Assembly (NCBI RefSeq): GCF_009789535.1
Contig: NZ_WSUT01000005.1
Span: 1,079,001-1,143,000 of the forward strand
DNA: 64,000 nt
Reading direction: 5' to 3'
From: Sphingomonas carotinifaciens
Lineage (GTDB): Bacteria > Pseudomonadota > Alphaproteobacteria > Sphingomonadales > Sphingomonadaceae
Shown here: positions 54,727 to 64,000 of the stretch, piece after piece
How the letters are laid out: each line of letters starts with the position of its first letter
Numbering within the stretch: position 1 is the first letter of the stretch
Position numbers and translations under genes: made by a program
The notes under the pieces: generated by a model
Seen by the model: the letters and a program-made list of their open reading frames with translations, nothing else
Database searches by the model: none
Told to the model about the DNA's origin: nothing

Positions 54727-55200
54727 ATGCCACACAAAACCTTGGGTCGCTCGGCCGGCCTTGGTCTCGGCGGCTTTGCGGTGGCGGCCATCGCCTGGGT
54801 CGTCGGCACCCGCTTCGTGCCCGAACTGCCCCCCATCCAGCCCGCTGCCAAGCGCGACACCGACACGGCGAGCAACCCGGCCGGCGGCACTGCCGCACCG
54901 CTCGGCGGTGACCGCGATCCGCGCACCGCGCTCGATGCCAATCTGCCCAGCGGCCAGGCCGAGGCGGAAAAGCATTTCCATAACCAGACGCCCAATCCGG
55001 CCGCCGAACACGTCCCCACCGACCTGATGGGCGACCGCCACCCCGGCAACACCGATCGCGCGGTCGCGGCCTTCCGCCCCGATCCCACCGCGACCCCGAC
55101 GGAGCAGGAAAAGGAGGCGTTGCGCCCCGCCACCGGTCCGGCCCCGACGCTGGTCGCCGATCGCGGCAGCGGCTTTTCGGAAGGCGCCGGCGCCGCCTGA
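54727..55200 (+). CDS. Hypothetical single-pass membrane/periplasmic protein
   Basis: This 157-residue protein has one N-terminal hydrophobic helix (about 9-27, GLGLGGFAVAAIAWVVGTRF). A polar, Pro/Ala/Asp-rich and probably disordered tail follows. AAGGA precedes ATG with good spacing. I do not recognise the family. The tail contains repeated short P-x-D/G-D-R elements but no catalytic motif. It lies in the same direction as the DUF3597 gene (94-nt gap) and the next membrane protein (52-nt gap), so the three could be co-transcribed. Confidence 0.7.
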   Translation: MPHKTLGRSAGLGLGGFAVAAIAWVVGTRFVPELPPIQPAAKRDTDTASNPAGGTAAPLGGDRDPRTALDANLPSGQAEAEKHFHNQTPNPAAEHVPTDLMGDRHPGNTDRAVAAFRPDPTATPTEQEKEALRPATGPAPTLVADRGSGFSEGAGAA

Positions 55201-55252
55201 CGGCCGGGCAGGGGTCGCGACACCGCGGCCCCGCCAAGGAGAGGATGTTCCC

Positions 55253-55642
55253 ATGAACTACAAGACGATCAGCTTCGGCCTCGGCCTGTTCTCCGTGGCA
55301 CTCGGCCTGGCCGAAACGCTGGCACCAAAGCGCATCACCAGCGCGCTGGACAGCGAAGGCCATGAAACACTGGTGCGCAATTTCGGCCTGCGCGAGCTGG
55401 CTACGGGTGCCGCACTGCTCACCGCCCCGGCGGCCGCGACCAATGTTTGGGGCCGTGTCGCCGGCGACGCGCTAGACATCGGCGCGCTCGGTCTTGCTGC
55501 GCGTTCAAACCCGCGCAACGGCGCCGTCTGGGGCGCCCTCGGCCTTGTTCTCGGCATCACGCTGGTCGACCTGCTCACCGCCCGCGGGCTGGATGCGCAG
55601 ACCGGCAAGACCTCCCCCCGCCGCGAACACGCGACCGCCTGA
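55253..55642 (+). CDS. Small integral membrane protein, function unknown
   Basis: This protein has 129 residues with three or four hydrophobic segments: about 5-22, 47-65 (RELATGAALLTAPAAATNVWG), 68-84 and 91-109. It begins NYKTISFGLGLFSVALGLAE and has a conserved-looking RNFGLRELATG motif, similar to proteins annotated as membrane or cyclase/dehydrase-like in sphingomonads. No enzyme motif is evident. GGAGAGGA precedes the ATG. Confidence 0.75.
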   Translation: MNYKTISFGLGLFSVALGLAETLAPKRITSALDSEGHETLVRNFGLRELATGAALLTAPAAATNVWGRVAGDALDIGALGLAARSNPRNGAVWGALGLVLGITLVDLLTARGLDAQTGKTSPRREHATA

Positions 55643-55712
55643 GGCGGAATGCGACGGGAATGGAATTCGATCGTCTTCGGTCATCCTTACCCGTCCGCGG
55701 CTGCACCGCTCC

Positions 55713-55776
55713 AGCATCGGGTCGGTCATGCCCCCGGCATGACCTGAACAGTGCGGGGCACCGTTCACCCGATGCT
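55713..55776. repeat. Three-way-junction REP-like element, copy B
   Basis: This unit has the same 64-nt length and architecture as 53966-54029. The outer stem is perfect (55713-55722 with 55767-55776). The hairpins are GGTCATGCC/GGCATGACC and GAACAGTGC/GCACCGTTC (one A-C mismatch). Differences from copy A occur mostly as compensatory base-pair changes. It follows the stop at 55642 and is continued by a truncated CTCCC-GGC-GGGAG hairpin. Confidence 0.75.
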
Positions 55777-55854
55777 CCCGGCGGGAGAGGGAAAAGACGC
55801 TGCAGGCGGCAAAGGGCGAGGACGACCATGTCTGATCGAATCCGACCCTAACCT

Positions 55855-55980
55855 CCCGTTCGTCTCGAGTAATAGTCGAGTAGCGGCAAAGCCGCGTGTC
55901 GAGACGATGTATCGAGAGACATGTCGCTACGTGCGGCGCAAACTCGACACGCTCCGTCTGCGCTATCCGACACGAACGGG
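55855..55980. repeat. Dispersed palindromic repeat, copy 2
   Basis: This copy begins CCCGTTCGTCTCGAGTA and ends CCGACACGAACGGG, the same termini as the element at 16641-16789. The shared interior GTCGAGTAGCGGCAAAGCCG is followed by GTATCGAGAGACA, and the middle is shorter and diverged. It lies in a long non-coding stretch (55643-56473) made almost wholly of repeats. Confidence 0.75.
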
Positions 55981-56022
55981 CCGGCCGCCGCCCTGCTGCA
56001 ACGCCAGGCGTCCTGCCTGTAG

Positions 56023-56298
56023 CTAGAGCGGTTTCCGACCGATCTGCGTCATCGTGATTGCATCAGGAAGGCTGCTGGCTAGGAGCGGCGCGAAGCAGGG
56101 GCTGGTCTGCCCCTGCGAGCGTCGCGACGACGTCCAGCGGCCTTCCTGATGCACCCCCTTCGGGGCGGGCCAATTTTTGGCCCAGAGCCACGTCGCTCGT
56201 CGGTCACGATGCCCCGGCATCGCTCCGCTCCTCGCTTCTTGCCCTGAACCAAAATCGGCTCCGTCACGATGGCGCAGATCGGTCGGAAACCGCTCTAG
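56023..56298. mobile_element. MITE-like element with 35-bp terminal inverted repeats
   Basis: This 276-bp element has no gene. Its ends (56023-56057 and 56264-56298) are inverted repeats matching at 34 of 35 positions, beginning CTAGAGCGGTTTCCGACC. An inner pair of arms (TGCATCAGGAAGGCTGCTGG and its near-complement) and a small central hairpin make it highly foldable. The ends fit TA-GAGCGG...CCGCTC-TA, the TA target duplication expected for IS630/Tc1-mariner relatives, which would make it a non-autonomous derivative; that origin is inferred. Confidence 0.7.
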
Positions 56299-56350
56299 CG
56301 TCGGATATGGGACACTTTCATGCGCTATAGCATCAGGCCTTCAACCTGAT

Positions 56351-56378
56351 CCGTTCGTGCTGAGCGAAGTCGAAGCAC
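56351..56378. repeat. Short sphingomonad-type intergenic repeat
   Basis: CCGTTCGTGCTGAGCGAAG followed by TCGAAGCAC resembles a short palindromic sequence that recurs in sphingomonad intergenic regions. Only one copy is in this window, so the call rests on recollection of the family and shared CCGTTCGT ends with the larger repeats nearby. Confidence 0.35.
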
Positions 56379-56473
56379 AGTCACGTGGGCACAGCCTTCA
56401 ACGTCGCTCAAGGCCAAGCGGATGTCGGATCAGGTTCCGAGCATGATGCTTCAAGGTGCCGGGATGCCGCCCC

Positions 56474-56632
56474 TCACGTCAGCGAGGATTTGCGCGGCAC
56501 CGTCTCGTCCGCCTGCGGCTGTCCGCGGTCCAGCGTGTCGCTTGGCCGCCGTGCGTCACCGTCCTGCTGATGCTCGGTCGACAGGTTGGGCCGCTCCGTC
56601 TCGGTCGTCGGCTTGATCGCGTCATCGTCCAT
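56474..56632 (-). CDS. Small hydrophilic hypothetical protein (52 aa)
   Basis: A short gene: ATG 56632 has AAGGAG 7 nt upstream and the frame ends with TGA at 56474. The product is highly charged (many Asp, Glu, Arg, Thr), without hydrophobic segments, beginning MDDDAIKPTTETERPNL and ending RKSSLT. It is probably disordered. No family is recognised. The good ribosome site and codon use typical of the genome support it, but its shortness leaves doubt. Confidence 0.5.
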   Translation of the reverse strand: MDDDAIKPTTETERPNLSTEHQQDGDARRPSDTLDRGQPQADETVPRKSSLT

Positions 56633-56796
56633 GATCGGGCTCCTTCTGGGCCTTCAACCGCCAAGCTGAACGAAGTCTCCACGACTGGCACAGCCTGCGA
56701 CACTTTTGCGGGAAAGTCGGGACAGGTCTGCGACGAACGGCGCCCATATGGTCATCAGGCCAAGATCACATGGCCGCGTAACCAAGGAGTAGACCC

Positions 56797-57120
56797 ATGA
56801 AAGCCATCATCGCCGCCACCCTCGGGTTCGCCGCGCTGCTCCCCGCCGCCGCACAGGCCCAGCGTTGGGAGCCGATCAACGCCCGCCAGGCCAATCTGGA
56901 GCGGCGCATCGATCAGGGCATTCGCGCTGGCACGCTGAACCGTCGCGAGGCGGATCGCCTGCGCGTCCAGTTCCGCGATCTCGATCGGCTGGAACAGCGG
57001 TATCGCCGCAGCGGCGGTGGTCTGACCCGCGCCGAGCGGACCGATCTCAATCGTCGCTACGACGTGCTGTCGCAGCGGGTCCGCTTCCAGAAGCAGGATC
57101 GCCAGCAGCGCCGCTGGTAA
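56797..57120 (+). CDS. Small periplasmic protein of unknown function
   Basis: This 107-residue protein has a clear signal peptide (MKAIIAATLGFAALLPAAAQA, cleavage near residue 21). The mature part is Arg/Gln-rich and helical (ARQANLERRIDQGIRAGTLN, then READRLR and a second repeat-like LTRAERTDLNRRYD). The two halves look like a duplicated helix-loop-helix, reminiscent of small stress-linked periplasmic proteins in sphingomonads. AAGGAG lies upstream of the ATG. Its 3' end overlaps the converging cell-wall hydrolase gene by 74 nt. Confidence 0.8.
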   Translation: MKAIIAATLGFAALLPAAAQAQRWEPINARQANLERRIDQGIRAGTLNRREADRLRVQFRDLDRLEQRYRRSGGGLTRAERTDLNRRYDVLSQRVRFQKQDRQQRRW

Positions 57121-58102
57121 AGCGCGGCAGCGGCTGGCCGACATCCCGCCACCGGTCCAGGATTTGCCCGGAGGCGGGCAATCGGTCACCGGCCGGCGGC
57201 GGGGCAGGAGCCGCCGCACCGCGTGGCCCGGCGGGTGCCTCCGCTGTCGCGACGGGGGTCGCACCGGGCAGCGGCGGTATCTCGACCGGCACCGCCGGGG
57301 CGACATCCGCCCCGCCCGGTGCCGCCCCGCCCGGCGCCGCCCCGCCCGGCATCGGCTCCCCGCCTGCGTAGCGCTGCGTAAAGGCAGCCGCCGTGCCCCA
57401 ATATCCCTTCCACCGGTGGAAGAAATGCGCGCCCACCACATCCGTCATCACCAGTGACCGTGCCCAGGACGGGCTGACCGCATAGGTGTGGTAATGGGTG
57501 GCGAGGCCAACGCCGGCGAACACGCCGCCGGCCAGCGCCCCCGCCGCGGCCCGCGCCGCACGCGCCCAGCCGCTCGCCGACGGTGCCCTGCCCAGCGCCC
57601 CGTCGCAGGCGAAGCTGAACTGGCACCCCGCCTGCGCCGATCCCTGATAGACCACGCCGCACACGCTGGCCGGAAAGGCCGGATGCCGCACGCGGTTCAG
57701 CACCACCTGCGCCACCGCGCGCTCTCCGGCGTCGCTCTCGCCGCCCGCTTCGTAATAGATCGCCGCGGTCAGGCATTGCAGCGCGCGGGCGCGGTCGACG
57801 GCGCTCGCCGCCCCCCAGCGAAATGGCGGGGCGGGCGTCACGCCGGCATCGCCACGGTCGATCACGCCGGCGGGCAGGGGCGGCAGGTCGGCCGTCCCGG
57901 TGGCCCGGCCGGGCGCCGGTGGGCTGGGCGCCGCAGCCTCCTCCACGGACCGCTGGACCGCCACCCGGGGCACCGCCGCCGCCGGCGGGCGCAGCGCCAG
58001 TCCCAGCGCGACCAGCAGCAGCAGGCCGACCAGCACCAGCCAACCCGCCAGCATGCGGCGCAGGGTGGCCCTGGAGACCGTGTACGGTGTGCTGCGACCC
58101 AT
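57047..58102 (-). CDS. SleB-like cell-wall hydrolase
   Basis: This membrane-anchored protein has 351 residues and is predicted to cut peptidoglycan (Hydrolase_2/SleB family). A short cytoplasmic start and one transmembrane helix (about 17-39) precede a Pro/Ala linker. The domain (about 105-240) has the family Glu in LTAAIYYEAGGES, then AVAQVVLNRVRHPAFP, VCGVVYQGSAQAGCQFSFACDG and THYHTYAVSPSWA. A long Pro/Ala/Gly-rich tail follows. The 3' end runs 74 nt into the opposite-strand gene, so the last about 24 residues are encoded antisense to that gene; a natural truncation could remove them without touching the domain. Confidence 0.88.
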   Translation of the reverse strand: MGRSTPYTVSRATLRRMLAGWLVLVGLLLLVALGLALRPPAAAVPRVAVQRSVEEAAAPSPPAPGRATGTADLPPLPAGVIDRGDAGVTPAPPFRWGAASAVDRARALQCLTAAIYYEAGGESDAGERAVAQVVLNRVRHPAFPASVCGVVYQGSAQAGCQFSFACDGALGRAPSASGWARAARAAAGALAGGVFAGVGLATHYHTYAVSPSWARSLVMTDVVGAHFFHRWKGYWGTAAAFTQRYAGGEPMPGGAAPGGAAPGGADVAPAVPVEIPPLPGATPVATAEAPAGPRGAAAPAPPPAGDRLPASGQILDRWRDVGQPLPRFTSGAAGDPASGSGPAATARRSDD

Positions 58103-58139
58103 CGGCGCAGTGCTACCGGTAAAAGGTCACCAATTTACC

Positions 58140-60968
58140 TCATTTCAGGCTGGCGCTGTCCAGATTGACCGCCGCGGCCGGCACCACCTCCACCTGGGGG
58201 TAGCGTGCCTTCAGCGCCGGCAGGAACTGCCTGGCGTCACCCACCACGACGATGCTCGCCGCCTTGGGGTCGAGCAGCGCGGCCGCCGCCGCCTGCACCG
58301 CCGCCGGATCCACGCCCTCCACCTTGGCGGTGTAGCGCTGCAACTCGTCCAGCGGCACGGACTGGACGACATACTCGCCCAACAGGCCGGCGATACCGTC
58401 CGTCGTCTCCACCGTGCGCCCGAAATTGCCGACCAGCACCGCCTGGCGCGTGGCGAGTTCGGCCTGGGGCACGGGCGTCTTGCCCAGCTTTTCCATCTCC
58501 GCGGAAATCAGCGTAACCACTTCTGCGGCCGACGGATTCTTGGTCTGGGTGCGCGCCGCGACCAGCCCGGGCCTGCGCCCCGCCTGAAGCCCGCTGCTCG
58601 CCCCGTACGCCAGCCCCCGCTTGATCCGCACCTCCTGATTCAACCGAGAAGAAAACCCGCCGCCCAGCACGGTGTTGGCGACGGCGAGGGGGTAATAGCG
58701 GGCATCGCCACGCGCGATGCCGGGCCGCGCGACGACGACGCCGGCCTGTCCGGCATCGGGCATGTCGACCACCACCACGCGTGGCGCCGGGAACGCTGCC
58801 CGGTCGCCCGGCACCGCGGCCGCGGTGCCCTTGCCCTGCCACGTGCCCAGGTACCGCTCGGCCAGCGTCCGGGCGGCGGCCGGCGTGATGTCGCCGACCA
58901 GCACCAGTGCGGCCTGACCGGGCTGCCATGTCCGCTGATACGCCGCCTTCAGGTCCGCCTGGGTCAGCGTCTTCAACGAGGTCGGGGTACCCTCCAGTGG
59001 GGTGCCATATGGTTGGTTGCCGAACACGACGCGGCTGGCGACCAGGCCCGACAGTTGCGCCGGGTTCTTCATCGCGACCGCGACGCCGTCGATCGTCTGC
59101 GTGCGTGCCCGCTCGATCTCCTCGGCGGCGAAGGCGGGGTGCGTGGCGACATCGGCCAGGATGGTCATTGCGGGCGCAAGCTGGTCGGAGGTGACGGTCA
59201 GGTCGACCGAGGCCCCGTCGCGGCTGGCATCGCTGCCGATCGATCCGCCCAGGCTTTCCACCGCGCGCGCGATCTCGGCGGCGGACCGGGTGGTGGTGCC
59301 CATCGTCATCAACCCGGCCGACAGGCTGCTCGCCCCTGCCTTGCCGGCCGGGTCGGTCGCGGCGCCACCGACCGCCACCAGCGAGGCGGTGACCAGCGGC
59401 AGGTCGTGCCGCTCCACGGTGATGACGCGCAGGCCATTGGCCAGCCGCGTCTCGGCGACCTGGGGCAGCACCGGCTTCACCGGCGCGGCAGGCGGCGGCG
59501 GCAGGATGCGCTGCCCGGCGGGTGCCGGCGTAACGATGGCGATGTCGGCGGGTGCGGTCAGCGGGCGGGTGACGACGGTGGGCGCGACCGTCACCGTGTC
59601 GCCCGTCTTGTTCGCCTGCTCCGGCAGATAGCGCAGCTCGGCCGACTGGTTGTCACCCAGATATTTGCGCGCGACCCGCTGGATGTCCGCAGCGGTGACG
59701 CGCTGCACCGCGGCCAGTTGCTTGTCGCTGGCGGTGGGATCGTCGTTGATGATGACGTTTTGCGCCAGCAGGAACGCCTTTCCCTCCGCCGTCTCGCGCC
59801 GCTTGATCGCAGCGGTCAGGATCTCGTTCTTGGCCTCGGCCAGTTCGGCCGGCGTGACGGCTTCGTCACGGAAACGGGCCACTTCGCGGCGCAGCGCCGC
59901 CTCGCCGACCGCGGCGTCCTTGCCGCCCGCCATGATCGCGAACACCGCATAAGTGCCCGTGCCCGCCCGCGTGTCGAACGAGGTCTGCGCACTCTGCGCC
60001 AGTTCGTCGCGGTAGACGAGGCTGCGATAGAGCCGCGAATTCTCGCCCGTCGCCATGATTGCGTCCAGCACCTGGAGCGCGGGCACGTCCGCATCGCGAT
60101 CGGGCGGCAGTTGCCAGCTCAGCAGGACCGCGGGCAGGGGGGTGTTGGCCTCGTACACCGTGCGGCTGACGGGGCGCTCCCGCGGCGGCTCGGTCACGGT
60201 GACGCGCGGGATCTCGCCGGCCGGGCGCTTGATCGGCGCGAAATACTGGTCGACCCAGCCGTTCAGTTGCGCGGGATCGAAATTGCCCGCCACCACCAGG
60301 ATCGCATTGTCGGGCCGGTAATAAGTGGCGTGAAAGGCGCGCACGTCGTCAATCGTCGCCGAATCGAGATTCGCCACGTCGCCGATCACCCCGCGCGCAT
60401 AGGGGTGCACCGAATAGCTGATCTCGGGCAGATAGGTCTGGAACAGCTTGCCATAGGGCCGTGCGAAGCCCTGGCGATATTCCTCCTTCACCACGTCGCG
60501 TTCCGAGGCGAAGCTGGTCGGTTCCACCACCAGCGATGCCATGCGGTCCGCCTCCGCGAACAACAGCCGCTGCAGATGGTTGGCGGGGATCACCTCGAAA
60601 TAATTGGTATAGTCGTCGCCGGTCGAGGCGTTGTTGTAACCGCCGACATCCTCGGTCAGCCGGTCCATCTGTTCCTGCACCAGGTTGCGCGTCGCCTTGA
60701 ACATCAGATGTTCGAACAGGTGCGCGAAACCCGATCGCCCGCGCGGATCGTCGCGCCCGCCGACGTCGTACCACACCTGCACCGATACGTTGGGCGTGGT
60801 CGTGTCGCGAATGGCATAGACGCGCAGGCCATTGGCCAGCGTGCGCTCGGTAAAGGGAATGGACGGGATGCGCGCGCTTGCGGCCGGCGGCTGGGGCTGC
60901 TCCTGGGCGGAAAGCGTGGCGGGCAGGGTGGCAACGCTCAACAGCAGGGCGGCACGCAAGCAGCGCAT
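58140..60968 (-). CDS. M16-family zinc peptidase (pitrilysin/insulinase type)
   Basis: This is a periplasmic or membrane-associated zinc metallopeptidase of 942 residues with two M16 halves. A Sec signal peptide (about 1-21) ends near LSAQEQ. The first half has the inverted zinc motif HLFEH (His 83, Glu 86, His 87) and a downstream region with NYFEVIPANHL. The second half lacks the zinc motif (GASSLSAGLMTMG), as expected for the regulatory half of the processing chamber. AAAGGA lies 6 nt before ATG 60968, and ATG 60971 is adjacent. The 10-nt gap to the upstream small gene suggests one transcript with queA-tgt. Substrates are unknown. Confidence 0.93.
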   Translation of the reverse strand: MRCLRAALLLSVATLPATLSAQEQPQPPAASARIPSIPFTERTLANGLRVYAIRDTTTPNVSVQVWYDVGGRDDPRGRSGFAHLFEHLMFKATRNLVQEQMDRLTEDVGGYNNASTGDDYTNYFEVIPANHLQRLLFAEADRMASLVVEPTSFASERDVVKEEYRQGFARPYGKLFQTYLPEISYSVHPYARGVIGDVANLDSATIDDVRAFHATYYRPDNAILVVAGNFDPAQLNGWVDQYFAPIKRPAGEIPRVTVTEPPRERPVSRTVYEANTPLPAVLLSWQLPPDRDADVPALQVLDAIMATGENSRLYRSLVYRDELAQSAQTSFDTRAGTGTYAVFAIMAGGKDAAVGEAALRREVARFRDEAVTPAELAEAKNEILTAAIKRRETAEGKAFLLAQNVIINDDPTASDKQLAAVQRVTAADIQRVARKYLGDNQSAELRYLPEQANKTGDTVTVAPTVVTRPLTAPADIAIVTPAPAGQRILPPPPAAPVKPVLPQVAETRLANGLRVITVERHDLPLVTASLVAVGGAATDPAGKAGASSLSAGLMTMGTTTRSAAEIARAVESLGGSIGSDASRDGASVDLTVTSDQLAPAMTILADVATHPAFAAEEIERARTQTIDGVAVAMKNPAQLSGLVASRVVFGNQPYGTPLEGTPTSLKTLTQADLKAAYQRTWQPGQAALVLVGDITPAAARTLAERYLGTWQGKGTAAAVPGDRAAFPAPRVVVVDMPDAGQAGVVVARPGIARGDARYYPLAVANTVLGGGFSSRLNQEVRIKRGLAYGASSGLQAGRRPGLVAARTQTKNPSAAEVVTLISAEMEKLGKTPVPQAELATRQAVLVGNFGRTVETTDGIAGLLGEYVVQSVPLDELQRYTAKVEGVDPAAVQAAAAALLDPKAASIVVVGDARQFLPALKARYPQVEVVPAAAVNLDSASLK

Positions 60969-60978
60969 CATGTATCCT

Positions 60979-62879
<1,901 letters not shown>

Positions 62880-62883
<4 letters not shown>

Positions 62884-63917
62884 GCATCATCCCCCGGCAG
62901 CAACAGCGACGCATCGCCATAGGAATAGAAGCGATATCCGGCCGCGATGGCGTGCGCATAGGCGGCCTGCATGCGCTCCAGGCCCATCAGCGCGGATACC
63001 AGCATGAACAGCGTCGACCGGGGCAGGTGGAAATTGGTCATCAGCCCATCGATCCCCCTGAACCGATAGCCGGGGGTGATGAAGATCGCGGTGTCACCCT
63101 CGAACGGTCGCACGATCCGGTCCTCGCCACTGGCGCTCTCGATCAGGCGCAGCGAGGTGGTGCCGACCGCGATGATCCGCCCGCCGGCCGCGCGCGTCGC
63201 ATTCAGCCGGTCCGCGGTCGCCTGGTCGATGCGACCCCATTCGGCATGCATGCGGTGATCCGCGGTATCGTCCGCCTTGACCGGCAGGAAGGTACCCGCA
63301 CCTACATGCAGGGTCAGCGTGGCATGGCCGATCCCCGCCGCCTCCAGCGCCGCGATCAGGCCGGGCGTGAAGTGCAGTGCCGCGGTCGGTGCCGCCACCG
63401 CGCCGGGTTCGTTGGCGAACATCGTCTGATAATCGTCCGCATCGCGCGCCTCGATCCCACGCTTCTGCGCGATATAGGGGGGCAGCGGCATGCGGCCGGC
63501 ACGCTCCAGCAGCAACTCGACTGGTTCGTCACCGGCAAAATCCAGCACGAAGCTGCCATCCTCGCCCCGCTCGCCCGCAGTGGCGGCAACGCCCGCGCCG
63601 AAATCGATCACATCGCCGTCGCGCAACCGCTTGGCATTGCGGATAAAGGCACGCCACCGGCGCGGCCCTTCACGCTTGTGCAGCGTCGCCCCGATCCGCG
63701 CTTCGCCCCGTCGGCCCTCCAGTTGCGCCGGGATGACGCGCGTATCGTTGAAGACCAGCAGGTCGCCGGCACGCAGGCATCCGGGCAGGTCGCGCACTTC
63801 TGCGTCGCGCGTCGCCTCGCCATCCAGCACCAACATCCGCGCCGCATCGCGCGGGGCGGCGGGGTGCAGCGCGATGCGGTCGTTGGGAAGCGCGAAGTCG
63901 AAAAGGTCGACGTTCAC
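62880..63917 (-). CDS. queA: S-adenosylmethionine:tRNA ribosyltransferase-isomerase
   Basis: This enzyme transfers the ribosyl moiety of SAM onto preQ1 in tRNA to form epoxyqueuosine. It has 345 residues from a GTG start that overlaps the upstream gene stop as GTGA. Family stretches are [38 protein letters not shown], the TAALHFTP motif, [13 protein letters not shown] and [17 protein letters not shown]. It is full length. Co-occurrence with tgt two genes on is typical. Confidence 0.97.
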
Positions 63918-64000
63918 TGGCGCTTCGGCGCGGCCTTCCGCGCCGCCGGCGCCGGAGTCCGGACAGCCGGCTTGGGCGCGGCGACCGCGGCCCCCGGCAA
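63914..64000 (-). CDS. C-terminal fragment of an unidentified protein
   Basis: An open frame enters from the window edge and ends with TGA at 63914-63916, overlapping the queA GTG. The 28 visible residues are an Ala/Pro/Lys/Arg-rich tail (ending AAPKRQ), with no recognisable domain. In related genomes a peptidyl-prolyl isomerase often precedes queA, but nothing here proves that. Confidence 0.45.
   Translation of the reverse strand: MPGAAVAAPKPAVRTPAPAARKAAPKRQ

Noticed and set aside
56023..56057. Possible tRNA-like or phage attachment site
   Set aside because: The sequence is an inverted-repeat terminus with a mate at 56264-56298; no integrase or tRNA fragment is present.
56023..56298. Short frames inside the MITE-like element on both strands
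   Set aside because: They follow the inverted-repeat structure, lack ribosome sites and resemble no transposase.

Overview
The window looks like the chromosome of a Sphingomonas-like alphaproteobacterium. The supporting evidence is very high GC, four TonB-dependent receptors without SusD partners, many Tat-exported glycosidases, an HWE-family histidine kinase, and a queA-tgt cluster. No phage, plasmid or CRISPR signal is visible. Identifications rest on sequence motifs read by eye; no database search was run.

Layout. 1-6.6 kb: the end of an unidentified gene, a TonB-dependent receptor, tRNA-Arg(CCG), and an HWE histidine kinase with a single-domain response regulator. 6.6-15.5 kb (minus strand): an ECF sigma factor, a FecR anti-sigma factor, an STN-type TonB receptor, an unclassified six-hairpin glycosidase-like protein and a GH3 enzyme. 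This reads as a cell-surface-signalling carbohydrate cluster. 15.6-16.7 kb: an SDR oxidoreductase whose stop codon lies in a dispersed repeat.

16.8-48.7 kb is the centrepiece: what looks like a near-complete exo-acting N-glycan utilisation locus. A minus-strand operon, GH20 > GH2 beta-mannosidase > GH3(PA14) > GH125 > GH92 > GH29, is stitched together mostly by stop/start overlaps. It lies downstream of its own TonB receptor. A GntR/UTRA regulator and a GH2 beta-galactosidase diverge from that receptor. A second minus-strand operon carries glycosylasparaginase > cutC > SIS-type GlcN-6-P deaminase > nagA > EIIA-HPr-EI fusion > GlcNAc-type EIICB, and diverges from another TonB receptor. Read together, glycans enter by the TonB receptors. 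Galactose, GlcNAc, fucose, alpha-mannose, possibly xylose, and the core beta-mannose are trimmed in the periplasm. The GlcNAc-Asn stub is split by the glycosylasparaginase. GlcNAc is then phosphorylated by the PTS, deacetylated and deaminated. No endoglycosidase (GH18, GH85) or PNGase is present in the window.

48.8-64 kb: a chemoreceptor, uvrA with a decayed tandem copy of its 3' end, a repeat-rich zone (structured REP-like elements, a MITE-like element, a dispersed palindrome) with several small proteins, a SleB-like cell-wall hydrolase, an M16 peptidase, and a tightly packed queA > EF-hand > tgt > small membrane protein > M16 run.
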